Source: Panax quinquefolius (lineage: Eukaryota; Streptophyta; Magnoliopsida; Apiales; Araliaceae). Taken from it: a stretch of DNA of 64,000 bases. The notes beneath the pieces are model-generated. The model had not been told where the DNA came from, ran no database searches, and saw only the letters and a program-made list of their open reading frames with translations. The DNA lies in NCBI GenBank assembly GCA_020205615.1, contig CM035160.1, forward strand, positions 11,383,821 to 11,447,820, read 5' to 3'. The position numbers and the translations under genes are program-made. Below are positions 36,322 to 48,666 of this stretch, piece by piece. How positions within the stretch are numbered: position 1 is the first letter of the stretch; each line of letters begins with the position of its first letter.

Positions 36322-39300
36322 GCATACATGGTGAAATTCTTCTGTTATTCCATTCTTTATTATTATGTTGGAATAACCTGTCTATGCAAAGTACCGCATA
36401 CATGGTGAAATTCTTCTATTATTCCATTCTTTATTATTCTGTTGGAATATCCTGTCTGTGTAGATTACGCATGACCTGGTTCCATTTTTTATTATTCTGT
36501 TAGAATAACCTGTCTGTGCGTATTACGCATAACCTGGTTCTATTATTTATTATTATGTTGGAATAACATGTCTGTGCGGTCTATCGCATGCCTGCTGAAT
36601 TCTTAAGTTATTCCATTCTTTATTATTCTGCTGGAATAACATGTCTATGTGGATTACCGCATGCATGGTGAATGATTCTTCGTATTCATTCTTTATTAAA
36701 TTGTGGAAATGATCTGTCTACGTGGATTACCGCATAGCGGATAAAAATCCATTTGCAGTTTCGTATATTCTATTATACTTGTATGAGATATCACTTCTTT
36801 TGTACTCGTCATGAAATATCATTTTCTTTGGTTTTTTTTTATGAGTTACTATTCACGGGTTACTATTCACCCAATTACTATTCACTCGGGTATTCGGGCA
36901 CTTTTCGTGCCGGAGTACTATTCACAAGTTACTATTTACGAGTTACTATTCACCCGATTACTATTCATTCTAGTATCATTCACTCGGGTATTCGGGACAC
37001 TTTTCGTGTCGGGGTACTATTCCCGAAGTACTATTCACGGAGTACTATTCATCCGATAAATATATTTCTTTTCTATCTAAATTATTTTTGGTACATGAAT
37101 AGCATTCTTGAATTTTACTCCACAAAGCAGTATCATGTTGACAATTTGGACGTTATTGATTTTTGGATAAATTAAATTATAAATCTTTAAAAATTTATCC
37201 TTGAGCTTGTTTTATTGAATTCTTATATCATTGTCATCATCCTCATGATTATATTATGTTGAAAGTCATCTGTGGCCTGTAGAGCATAGATGGACTTGGT
37301 ATGATTATGACCAGGGATTATTCGGTATAATCATGACCGTAATGTTACAAATGATGTGGTAAAAGTTCTCATTAGCCCGTAGTGCATTGATGGACAGTTG
37401 TTGGTATGATTATGACTAGGGATTATTCGGTATAATCATGACCATTGATGAATACACGAATATCCTTGGCCCGTAATGCATGGATAATTTGTGGTCGTGA
37501 TACTGAAGAATATCCTTGGCCGTAGTGCAGGGATGATGTGGTTTATTTATTAAACTGAGTCTCAGCGATAAAGTTGATGAAAAACTTTTTGAAATCATAA
37601 AAGATAGTAGATTTTATAATTTACTTGACTCTTCTAATGGATTGCTTATTTCGCTGCAGTTTTTAATCTAAAACTTGTTGTCTATTATATTCTATCAGTT
37701 GTTATACTGTTGAAGGCTAATGATAATTCATTCTGCATTATCTTAGTCATAATATTTCTTACTGGGCTAGTTGAGCTCACCCTTTTGCTTTCATTGTTCT
37801 CTTCAGGAAATGAGAACGTAGCCGAGACTAGTCGGGGAACGGAGTGATGGTCCTAGATGGTGCATTAGTAGTCCTCACTATTCTATGAAATGGTGTGATA
37901 ATAAATGTAATGAGGACTCCACTGAGTGTGGATATTGTCTAGATGATAATATTTGTATTAAAACTCACAACCTATGTTTTGTCGTAGTTTACATGACTGT
38001 TGTATAATTAGTTTGTATTTGTATTTTGTACCATGTATCTGGCGACTCAAGATGGGTGATGTATACCTATTTTGGGGGCGTCACAGATAATATCAAAATA
38101 GTGGATTGTCATATATGAGGTATTAGATTCTTAAGTTTTATTATTCACTTCTAAAGTTTTGGAATATGAATAATGATTTTATGCGATAAATAAAGATAAC
38201 TTGAATGAATAATGAATTGTTAGTTGGGTTATATGTTATTCGAGATAAATATGATTTCGTGTTGATCCCTACTTTTAATAGAATTTAAATTGTTTATAGT
38301 AAGGTATTGATTTGATTCTTACGTAAGAAGTCACCATGTATTTCATTCAATTATTGTCACAGTAATTATTGCACAGTGATTCATATTATTGATTATTAAT
38401 TACGTAAGAAGTCACTCAGTTTTTCATTCAATAAATTGTCACAGTAGTTATTGCACAATGACTCATATTATTTGATATGATATAATTATACCATTTGGAA
38501 GTATTGTGAAAGATTGAAAATGTATAAATAATTGATGAATAAAAGGTATTGATTAAAGATAAGTATGATATGCAGATATTATTTTCTTTCTACAAAAATA
38601 AGTTTGGCAGGACTTGCCGACACTCTACTTTTTCTAAAGTAGTATGGACCACAACTCTATTATTGAACAAATTTTGTTAAAACGTGTACGAGTTGGTTTA
38701 ATTTTCTCTGTGGGACCATAAATTCCATTATCATTATTATATACCTCATTTGGATATTTTATCAAAGCGGGTGTGCTAGTTGTTTACTAAATTTTCAGTA
38801 CAAATAGGTTTGCTCGGTTGAGTAACTAAACACACACCATCACTACACTAAAAATATAGAATTCTTTTACTTCAATATTATGAGTACTATAATATTGTGA
38901 GCATTTCTATTGAGTGTAATGTTACTCCATGTGTAGATAAGGAATGGAAGCATTGTTTAAGTTGATCAATTTCATAGAAAGCAGAATCAAGTCACATGCT
39001 AAGGTAAGGGATATCATTATTGTGGTAAGGGGGTATCATTTTTACGGTAAAAGGAATATCATTTTCTTTCATACTCCATATTATGGTAAGATATTATTAT
39101 TCGTTTATTTAGTTTATCATTAAATGGTGAAAAGTCCTGAAAGGATTAGAATATCCTTAATAGTTTGTGCTTTATCTATTATTATGTTATCAATTTGGAC
39201 TCTGGATAATTAAGTTAAAAATCACTAAGATCTATGTTATCTTATTATTCTGATTATTCATGTTTATTCATTATATATATCATTGTCATCATTCTCATGT

Positions 39301-41965
39301 TTATATTGTGTTGAAAGTCATCTTTGGCACATAGTGCATAGATGGACTTGGTATGATTATGACCAGTGATTATTCGGTATAATCATGACCGTAATGTTAT
39401 AAATGATGTAGTAAAAGTCATCTTTGGCCCGTAGTGCATAGATGGACTTGATATGATTATGACCAGAGATTATTCGGTATAATCATAATCGTAATGTTAC
39501 AAATGATGTGGTAAAAATCTTTTTTGTCTTACGTGCAAAGATGGACAGTTGATTGGCATGATTATGACCAGGGATTATTCGGTATAATCATGACCATTGG
39601 TGAAAACACGATTATCATTGGCCCGTAGTGCATGGATAGTTCGTGGTCATGATACTATCTAACTGAGTCCCAGCGTTATTGATTTTATAATTATATGTCT
39701 TAGTCTTGTATTGCAAAGATGGACTGTTGATTTACCTGATTGTAAATATGAATTGTGATTTAATTATAATCTGTGGTGGTTCAGGTGAAGACATGTGATA
39801 AGAGTTCTCTTTGTCTTGGGTATAACAAAGAACTGTTGATGAGTATTACAAGAATGAAATATTAACGATGGACTTTTAATCTAGAGGAGATAGTAGACAT
39901 TATGTTCTACTTGACTCTTCTAATGGATTGTTGATTCCGCTGCTATTATGGTTGAAAATCTTATCTTCTACCATATGTTCTAAATATCTGAATTATTTTG
40001 ATAATTTAATTATCTTAAGTCATGATATTCTTTACTAGGCTATTTGTGCTCACCCTTTTACTTCACCACCCCTTTCAGGTTGTAAAAGTGTAGCTGGAAC
40101 TAGCAGAGAGAACATGGGTATAAAGTGGTGATACGAATTAGTCACAAGCCTAATCAAATTATAAAACGGTGTGGCATAATAATTGTACTGAGAACTTAAA
40201 ATGTGTGTGACATATTTTATACATCATTTAATATTTAATTTTGGTGAACAATAATAGGGTGAGGCGAACTCAAATTTGGAAGCGTCAAAAATACACTCCA
40301 TTAGAATGAGGAGGACAAAAATCTTCTCATGTTCCTTTGGGGACTTGAAATATTTACTGTTGTACTTTAGATGGCATTGAAATAATTTGACTATGAATAT
40401 TGTTGTATTATATACGTTGCAATATTTGTATTGAAACTCACACTATATGTGTCGTCGTATTTTGTACGACAGTTGTATAAATGGAGTTGTTAGTACTGTT
40501 ATTTCTGGCGACCCAAGATAGGTGATGTATACCTATTTTGGGGGCATCACACCGTATATCAACACTCAAAGTATCAAAATACTAACAAAAATACGCTCGA
40601 TATTTTAGACAGAGAAAACTTCAGATTCTAGTGTGATTTTCAATTCTAACCTAAGCTTTCTATTTATAGAAAAATGCTTAGAACACCAAAGCAGAAAATT
40701 TAATAAAATAATATTTTATAAAAAAAATCCGCACACCTCCTTGAAAATCTGATTTCAGCACACAAGTGGGGCCCACGAACATAATAAAAATGTTTTTCTT
40801 TAAAGAAATATTTAAAACTCCAAAAATCAATTATTTCAGAATTTAAATAATTCATAATAAATAGTCATTTTATCAGAAAAAATCGAATCTTATGTCCATT
40901 TCATAGGAAATTTAATTCTCTACAACTTTGTAAAAGAAAATTTTTCCAAATTCTAAAGGAAAAATGACCAAAATTCACATACGAATGATCTTGCGGGCTA
41001 TAATCAAATTTCAGTCAAAAAATGGGTCCACCAACATATTTAACATGTTTTTTTCGTAACAAAAATACTCCAGTCCCAATTTGCTCTCTTCCTTCTCATT
41101 TATTCATATATCGTGCATTCATTGTAAAAATATCACCATTATTATATTATTACATCATACACTTATAATGTAATATTAAATAATATATTTGAATGAATTA
41201 TTTTATCGAAGAAGATAAAATATCAACTCTTAATAATTGTCTCTTTAAAAATGTCTCCATTAAATAAATATTTTCTTATCATTTTTATTAATAATTAATT
41301 ATTCACAAATAATATTACAGAATCACAATAATGACAACCAGGTCATTCCAAGGAAATAGGAGGCTTTCCGATAAGGATTTCTTCTTACTAGCGCGCAATT
41401 AGGTGACCAACCCACTTTTTTAGATAGAACTTTCTTAGACATTGCCAATAATACTATCTAATAATATTATTCAAATAATATGAATTATTGATCTGATAAT
41501 GGAAAGTACTGTGCAGCGATAATTATTGAAACAATAATAATATAAAATATCAACGTAGAAATTATTGAATCAATAAAATAAAATATTGAACAGTAATTAC
41601 TGTAACAATTATTGAGTAGTGTCTTCTTACGTAAGAATCAATAATAAAAATTATTGTGCAATATTGTGTGTTACTGTGCAACAACGCGTATTACTTTACT
41701 TTAACCACCATATATTCCAACAATGTTAACGGTAACAACTACGCCGTTATTTATAAAAAAACACATACTTGTTGTTTTTTTTATCCAATAATGAATATTC
41801 TCCGACAACAATGAATATTTTATGACCACTTGTTTACTTTGAAAATTTTACACATTTCACCCATAACTAAAGCATTATATATATCAAATCAACACCTTAT
41901 TATTCAAAAATAATAATTAGAGAAATTAAATCTTTATTTATAAAAAGTTGGGGTCTTACAATCTT

Positions 41966-42430
41966 CATGTCAAACAAACATTGTGTCCAAAAATATAGCA
42001 GTATAGCCCCGTGTCATACATAACACAATGTTATAATTAAAAAACGAATACATTGTCTCATTAGTTTTTTATCCATTTTTGGCAATTGTAGAGGCACTCA
42101 CATTATTACCATAATGCCAAAAAAATCTATTAATGATTATGAAAATGATTTACCGTATGCTAGTACTTAACAAATCATGCCAAACTACAATCTAGATAAT
42201 AGAATCCAATAGATGAATAAGCCATAAATATAAACACCGTGAGATATAGTCCAAAAAATGAAGCCATAACCCCTCTCATTGAATGCATTGACCATAATCT
42301 AAAGGTCTCCATATAACTCCTTTGCACTTTGAACATTATTTAGAATTGTTTGTAGCATGGGTTGTTGCGTAATAGTTGATATGTATTTATAGGGAGAAAT
42401 TAGGTTAAATAACGGAGAATAATGATAATA
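41966..42430. other. Continuation of the CACTA/flanking sequence, no gene seen
   Basis: AT-rich sequence resumes after solo LTR F. No ORF, RNA gene or transposase motif was recognised. At its end, GTATTTATAGGGAGAAATTA (42383-42402) is repeated at 43923-43943. Confidence 0.5.
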
Positions 42431-43177
42431 GCTCAATTTCGACAGAATGATACTTCTATCCCTTCAAGTTGCAATTCACTTTCAAATTCGTTCCTAAAGT
42501 TCATTTTTTGACAATTAGGTCATTAAAGTGGAATTTTATTGGCGTCTCCGTCCCGTCAGCCCAATTTGGCCTCAACCCGACCCAGTTTAACCAAACCCGA
42601 CCCAGTTTGACCCAACCCAAAATTTTAATATTTTAACATATAAAATTATTTTTAAAATAAGTTTAAAACAATAATTATATTTAATTTTCTTATGTAATTT
42701 TTTTGAATCTATATTTTATGAAACTTTACTCAAAAAAATAAAAGTTTCTAATTTGTTTTCCTTATAATAATAATAATTATCTTTATAACTTTTAAAATAA
42801 TATTTTATTTTAAATATAAAAATAAATATTATTTTAAAATATTAAATATAATTATTATTATTTTTGAATTATTTTTAAAAGATATTTTATTTTAAAATAT
42901 TAAATATATATATTTTTTAAATGTTAAATATAATTATTATTTTATACTTATTTTAAAAATAATTTATATTTTAAAATATTAAAATTTTGGGTTGGGGTAA
43001 ACTGGATCGGGTTGGGTCAAAATTAGTCAAAATGGGTCGGGTTGAGGTTAAATTGGGCTGAAGGAACGAAAACGCCAACAAAATGTCACTTTAAGGACCT
43101 AACTGACAATAATTGAACTTTAGAGACGACTTTAAAAATGGGTGACAACTTGGAGGGACAGAAGTGTCATTCATCCG
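42431..43177. mobile_element. Mutator-like TIR element (747 bp), non-autonomous
   Basis: Long inverted repeats of about 180 bp (left: ATGATACTTCTATCCCTTCA and CAACCCGACCCAGTTT; right: their complements) flank an AT-rich centre. The direct repeat TAATGATAATA lies at 42420-42430 and 43178-43188 (9-11 bp, as expected for Mutator-like elements). The related sequence at 43925-43975 provides an empty site. No transposase is encoded. Confidence 0.8.
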
Positions 43178-43188
43178 TAATGATAATA

Positions 43189-44300
43189 TCATAAAAGTAG
43201 TAATTTTAAGAGATAATAATTAAATTACCAAAACAGTTTAGATGTGTAGTTATTTAGGAGATTATAAATTCAAAATATTATTTTGGATTAAAAAAGTAGT
43301 GATTTTAGGATATAATAATTAAATTAGTAATGATAATATTAGAATAGTTAATTACAATTATCGAAAGGTTTAGATTTGTAGTGATTTACGAGATTATAAA
43401 ATTAAAATATTAATATGGGATTAAAAAGTAGTGATTTTATGAGATAATAATTAAGTAACGATAATATAAAAACCGTTTAGCTTGAAAAAGTAGTAATTTA
43501 GGTGATTATAAAATCAACATATATAGTAAGTTATGGATGATATTATTTATTATTTTAATTTTGTTTTAAATGTTTTAATCGGTATAATATTATGTTGTAA
43601 TATAATTTAATTATTAATGATAATATCTCGCATAGTTTAGATAGGTAGTGATTTTGTTATTTTGTTATATATGTGTATTATAATATTATATCATACATGT
43701 ATGATATAATGTATGGTATAATTATGAATGGTATAATATTAGAAAATTAATGATTTTAGGATATAATAATTATGTTTAGAAAAGTAGTGGATTTTGAGGA
43801 TTCTAAAATTAACATAGTAAGTTATGATTCATATTATTTTTGTTATTTTAATTTTCTTTTAAATGTTTTAAAGCGTATAATATTATGTTGTAATATAATT
43901 ATAAATGGTATAATATTATGTTGTATTTATAGGGAGAAAATTAAGTTAAATAACGAAGAGTAATGATAATATCACAAAGTAGTGATTTTCTAGATAATAA
44001 TTAAATTAGAAATGATAATATCGAGCAGTTAACATTACCAAAAGCAGTTTAGATTTGTAGTGATTTAGGGGGTTATAAATTCAAAAAATTAATTTGGGAT
44101 TAAAAAGGTAGTGATTTTAGGAGATAATAATTAAATTAGTAATGATAATATTAATTAGAACAGATAACATTATCAGAACAGTTTAGATTTGTAGTGATTT
44201 ATTGGATTATAAAATCTAAATATTAATGTGAGATTTAAAAATAGTAATTTTAGGAGATAATAATTAAGTAGTGATAATGTAAAAAGTAGAGTAATGGATG
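43189..44300. repeat. Degenerate ~130-bp tandem array
   Basis: AAGTAGTGATTTTAGGAGAT recurs in diverged form near 43197, 43294, 43425, 43485, 43976, 44105 and 44238. Between copies lie AGATAATAATTAAATTAG and GTTTAGATTTGTAGTGATTT. Where spacing is regular it is 129-133 bp. No coding potential is visible. Confidence 0.7.
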
Positions 44301-44879
44301 ATCACATTAATTAGGTAGGACAGGTGTTGCAATTTGGAAATGACAAATGTCATACAATATTGTTATGTACTGCAATTTAGTATATTTAAATAGATAGATA
44401 TTATAAATATTTATTTTATTTTAGCTATAATTGTGGGATAATAATTTGGCATAATTATGTCATTGATTTTGATACTTTCCTTTTATAATGTTTTATTATG
44501 GCAGTTTACTTTTCGAGATATAAAGATATCTGCCACTAATTAATTATTTCATTTTCTCTCTCAAGACTCGAACTTATATATTATCAATCGATTCATAGGA
44601 TTAATTGATCCTATCACACACTCATCTCTTTTGTGGGCAGAGCTTCTTTGTGGAAAACAATCGGAAAAGTAAAATTAAACAGGTTAATTCGCTCTTATGA
44701 TCATGTATAAATTATACGTGCAGTTCATGAAATTTTTAAAATCAGTTTTGATTAATTCTTAATTATAAGCATAAGTATATTTATAATAATTTTTCTAGAA
44801 TTGTTATGTAATTTGTATAGCTATTATATACTGCATATATGTTATTTACACAACAAGTGTAAGATAATTCCTTTTTGCA
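44301..44879. other. Intergenic sequence upstream of the GH3 locus
   Basis: No gene or repeat recognised in about 580 bp of AT-rich sequence. Confidence 0.5.
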
Positions 44880-44888
44880 TTCTAATTA

Positions 44889-45237
44889 GAAAAAGTCTAG
44901 GCTGACCGGCCTTTTCCGACCGGGGTAGTGACCGGCCGGATTTTTTTTTTTTTTTTTTGACTACAAAATAATTAATGAAATTTATTGGGCTGGAATTTTA
45001 TAAAAATGCGATGATTTAGGTGTCGTTTGGATACTGTAAAAAAAGCGGTACTGCATGCACTATATAACCCTGTTTGTTACGTGTATCCAAAAAAAACATC
45101 TAAATCACTGCATTTTGTAAAAATTTCAATTCCAATAAATCACATTAATTATTTTGTAATCAAAAACAAAACAAAAAAAAAAAAATCCGGCCTGTCACTA
45201 CCTTGGTCGGAAAAGGCCGGTCAACCTAGAAGAACTC
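44889..45237. mobile_element. 349-bp Mutator-type MITE in the GH3 5' region
   Basis: Terminal inverted repeats of about 75 bp contain CTAGGCTGACCGGCCTTTTC and its complement near 45206-45227, ending in poly-T/poly-A inside. The 9-bp direct repeat TTCTAATTA flanks it (44880-44888 and 45238-45246). A nine-base duplication points to a Mutator-like transposase acting in trans. It ends about 300 bp before the GH3 start codon. Confidence 0.85.
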
Positions 45238-45383
45238 TTCTAATTAATGTTTTACTAGTTTGTTTGAATATTAATGTATATATTTCCATATTTTTATTAT
45301 ATATTCCTTAATAATTTTATGTTGAGGATAGTTCTGAAGGAAAAGTGGTTAGTTTGTTTTAAAATGTTTTCTCCATCAATCAA

Positions 45384-45392
45384 TATATATAG
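45384..45392 (+). promoter_or_regulatory. Candidate TATA box of the GH3 gene
   Basis: TATATATAG lies about 150 bp upstream of the ATG at 45543 in an AT-rich region. The distance is plausible for a plant promoter with a ~120-nt leader. Evidence is positional only. Confidence 0.4.
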
Positions 45393-45995
45393 AATTATAG
45401 ATTAATTACTTCATCAATTAAATAACCCAAATTAATATTAATTCTTTTCTCCATAGCTGATCTCTTGAACAACAATCAATCTCACTCCATATATCTGTTT
45501 TCAGAGCTTAACAAGTTTATCATCAAATTAATAGCCAGCTCCATGAGTATAAAATTTTCATTGGGCCTCCTCTTCTTGGTATGTTTATGTACAAAAGCAA
45601 CATTAGCATTATTCCCATACAAAGATCCAAAACTGCCGGTCGAGGCCCGGGTGAAGGATCTGCTAAAAAGGATGACATTGCAAGAAAAAATAGGCCAAAT
45701 GATGCAGCTTGAACACACTAATCTGACTGCAATGATCGTGCAGAAATATGGAATTGGCAGTGTACTAAGTGAGGGAGGAAGCTCGCTCCGTGTGAATGCT
45801 ACTGCTGAGGATTGGGTTAAAATGGTGAATAAATTCCAAAAGGGTGCACTTGCTACCAGGCTAGGGATTCCAATCATTTATGGAACTGATGCGGTGCATG
45901 GGAATAACAATGTTTATAAGGCTACCATTTTCCCCCATAATGTTGGCCTTGGAGTAACAAGGTAATTTTTATTTATTCATTTATTTATCTAAGTT

Positions 45996-45999
<4 letters not shown>

Positions 46000-46040
<41 letters not shown>

Positions 46041-46204
46041 CTCTAGATATAACTCCTATTTCATATATTTTATTTTTAAAATTTGTCATTAATTTAGGGA
46101 CCCTGATCTTGTGAAAAGAATCGGTGTTGCAACTGCGCTTGAAGTTAGAGCTACTGGCATTTCTTATACTTTTGCTCCTTCCATTGCGGTATGAATTTAA
46201 ATTC

Positions 46205-46280
<76 letters not shown>
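46000..46280 (+). repeat. (TA)n tracts in introns 1 and 2 of the GH3 locus
   Basis: Intron 1 has an alternating TA tract at about 46000-46037, and intron 2 has about 70 bp of TA at 46206-46277. Similar tracts are in intron 4 (47027-47070, 47441-47475, 47613-47657). Minus-strand Ile-Tyr frames are artefacts of these. Confidence 0.9.
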
Positions 46281-47008
46281 CGTGATTCATAGTATTAATC
46301 TACACTTAATTGTATAAAAGAGGAATATATAATTAGGTCCTACAAATAGTAGGATATAATCATATAGGGAGCTAGCTAGGGTCTGATATAAGCAACCTTA
46401 TATATTTAATTGCCTATAATTAATATTGATTAGTTTGCATTTTTAGGTATGTCGAGATCCAAGATGGGGTCGGTGTTATGAAAGCTATAGCGAAGATCAT
46501 ACTATTGTGCAACAAATGACTGAACATGTGACTGGTTTACAAGGTGATATCCCTGCCGATAAACCAAAGGGTTATCCTTATCTTGGTGGAAAGTAAGTCT
46601 ACTAGCAATTCCTAGCTAGCAAAAGTATATATACGTATCCTTTTTATCTTAATAGAGTAAACTGGAGCTGCACCAATTGCGAATCTACATTTTTCTTTAT
46701 TTTATTTAGAATATTTATCTGTCACCTTGTTGCTTTTGAAGAACAAAGGTTTTGGCTTGTGCAAAACACTATGTGGGTGATGGTGGCACAGTAAATGGCA
46801 TCAATGCAAACAATACAGTGATCGACTGGGAAGGATTGCTAAAAATTCACATGCCTGCATACCTGGACTCCATTAGGAAAGGTGTGGCAAGCGTCATGCT
46901 ATCGTATTCAAGCTGGAATGGGGTAAAGATGCATGCTAATTATGATCTTGTGACAAAGTACCTCAAGGGCACCCTTGGATTCAAGGTACATAACCTTACA
47001 AAATTAAA

Positions 47009-47078
<70 letters not shown>

Positions 47079-47257
47079 TACTTTTAATTTAACTTGTCAT
47101 CGATAATTAAACAAGATCCACATTGAGCATCGATACGATATAATAAGTCAAAACTAAAAATTATTTGACACAAATGTACGTGTTAATTTTATGAATTAAT
47201 TAGGTATATATAACAATATATATATATAGGAAAAAATATATATATATATAGGAAAAA

Positions 47258-47435
47258 TATATATACATACAGTATGTGTATTACAATGAAGCTATGGCGA
47301 CGGTTTTTGGGCTATAGCGGCGATTTCACACATAAATCATTATATAGCTATTGTGGGCTATGCGACGATTTCTGTCATTATAGCCCAAAAATTTGTCGTC
47401 GTATACCTACTGTAATATACAAATGTATATACATA
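47258..47435. mobile_element. Hairpin MITE in intron 4 of the GH3 locus
   Basis: Imperfect inverted repeats carry GCTATGGCGACGGTTTTTGG and GGGCTATAGCGGCG on the left, and AATTTGTCGTCGTATACC and TAGCCCAAAAA on the right. They are flanked by TATATACAT-like ends. The GCGACGG/TATAGC motifs resemble the subterminal motifs of the CACTA end at 27683. Classification is uncertain. Confidence 0.55.
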
Positions 47436-47437
47436 TA

Positions 47438-47474
<37 letters not shown>

Positions 47475-47478
<4 letters not shown>

Positions 47479-47608
47479 GTTCCATCCACAATAACCAAGA
47501 ATAACCCCTTTTTTGGCCTGTGAAAATTTTTTTTGTTGTTGCTTTAGCCGAATTTTCACAGGCCAAAAAAGGGAATGCTCCACAACAACCGGTTGCTGTG
47601 GATGGAAC

Positions 47609-47613
<5 letters not shown>
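47475..47613. mobile_element. ~139-bp hairpin MITE in intron 4 of the GH3 locus
   Basis: The ends AGGGGTTCCATCCACA and TGTGGATGGAACCCCT are perfect complements. Inside, 22 bases starting CCTTTTTTGGCCTGTG pair perfectly with a complement near 47548-47570. The element is inserted between two TA runs, so the target duplication (perhaps TA) cannot be resolved. Confidence 0.75.
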
Positions 47614-47658
<45 letters not shown>

Positions 47659-48666
47659 CTTGAAAAGATTAGTTATATGCATGTACTCGAACAAACAAAA
47701 ACTAAATTGTGCTATTTATATTATGATTATTTGCCATAATATTACAGGGTTTTGTCATTTCGGATTATATGGCCCTCGACAAACTAACCACGCCTATTCA
47801 TGCAAACTACACATATTCCGTCGAAGCTTCAATTCATGCTGGCCTTGATATGGTTTGTACGTACTTTGCAGTAATATATTTTATATATAATTTAATTTCT
47901 AGTTAATGCATAATTTAGATATTTCTGACAAGTACTCAAATATTTGTACGTTTTTCTTTTAGGTCATGGTTCCTTACAACTATACTGAATTCTCCGACAC
48001 TTTGACTTCTCTAGCGAAGAAGAATGTTATTCCTATGAGTCGCATTGATGATGCTGTCAGGAGAATTTTAAGAGTCAAGTTCATCGCAGGTGTCTTTGAA
48101 AATCCCATGGCTGATCTTAGCTTTGCCAATCAACTAGGTAGCAAGGTTAGCTAATTAGACTCTCCTGTTATTTAATTGTTGTATAATTATTTGTAACAAT
48201 ATCGTCCTTCAATTTTCATTACCATCAAAATCCATAATTAATCCAGACAAATTTACTTTACTTGCTCAAAGTGGAGTTTATTATGAACAAGTTATGTTTG
48301 GCAACTCAATTCCAAGTTTTGGGACTAAGTTTCAATTCTATAGAATTAAAAATGTGTTTTCTGTTATAATTCTAAAGTTAATTTTGCCAAACATAGCTAA
48401 ATGTATCTAAAGGTTAGAGTTTAAAAATTCTGAAACTAAAGGATGATATCATCACAACATTACAAATAGAGGATCAAATTTGTATTTCTAGTCTAACTAG
48501 GATCAATTATAATAATGGTTGTGAATCTTCCAATGATGTAAAATGGCTTAATAATGCATGCATGCAATACTTGAATTGAGTTATTCTTATAACAAACTAA
48601 GCCTATATTAAATTAATTAATTAATTATTATTTTTCTCTAACAAATGAATGAGAAAATATAGAGAG

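Larger units (their letters stand above)
31214..38085 (+). mobile_element. Solo LTR H inserted in G
   Basis: TGTAAGACCCC at 31214 to GGGGGCGTCACA at 38085, with GATAA duplications at 31209-31213 and 38086-38090. Its own sequence is 31214-32578 plus 36327-38085, about 3.12 kb. TATA box at 32341-32348. Its conserved block lacks the GAAA hairpin that other LTRs carry (deletion near 31800). Confidence 0.95.
29420..40551 (+). mobile_element. Solo LTR G inserted in F
   Basis: G runs from TGTAAGACCCC at 29420 to GGGGGCATCACA at 40551, flanked by CCATA (29415-29419) and CCGTA (40552-40556), a duplication with one later change. Its own sequence is 29420-31213 plus 38091-40551, about 4.26 kb. This is clearly longer than the other LTRs because of extra sequence, including a purine tract at 29585-29855. 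Confidence 0.88.
28192..41960 (-). mobile_element. Solo LTR F, host of a three-deep solo-LTR nest
   Basis: F starts TGTGATGCCTCC at 28192 and ends GGGGTCTTACA at 41960, with perfect ATCTT duplications at 28187-28191 and 41961-41965. Its own sequence is 28192-29419 plus 40557-41960 (about 2.6 kb). The rest is solo LTR G and its contents. No internal region is present. Confidence 0.93.

Noticed and set aside
43772..43963. 63-codon frame in the 130-bp tandem region
   Set aside because: AT-rich repeat sequence with no codon bias or homology seen.
45027..45311. 94-codon plus-strand frame upstream of the GH3 gene
   Set aside because: It lies across the MITE and its right TIR, with no conserved motif.
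45465..45542. Upstream extension of GH3 exon 1
   Set aside because: The frame is open, but its first codon is TTG. The first ATG, at 45543, is directly followed by a normal signal peptide.
45985..46290. 101-codon Ile-Tyr repeat protein
   Set aside because: Produced by the (TA)n tracts in GH3 introns 1 and 2.
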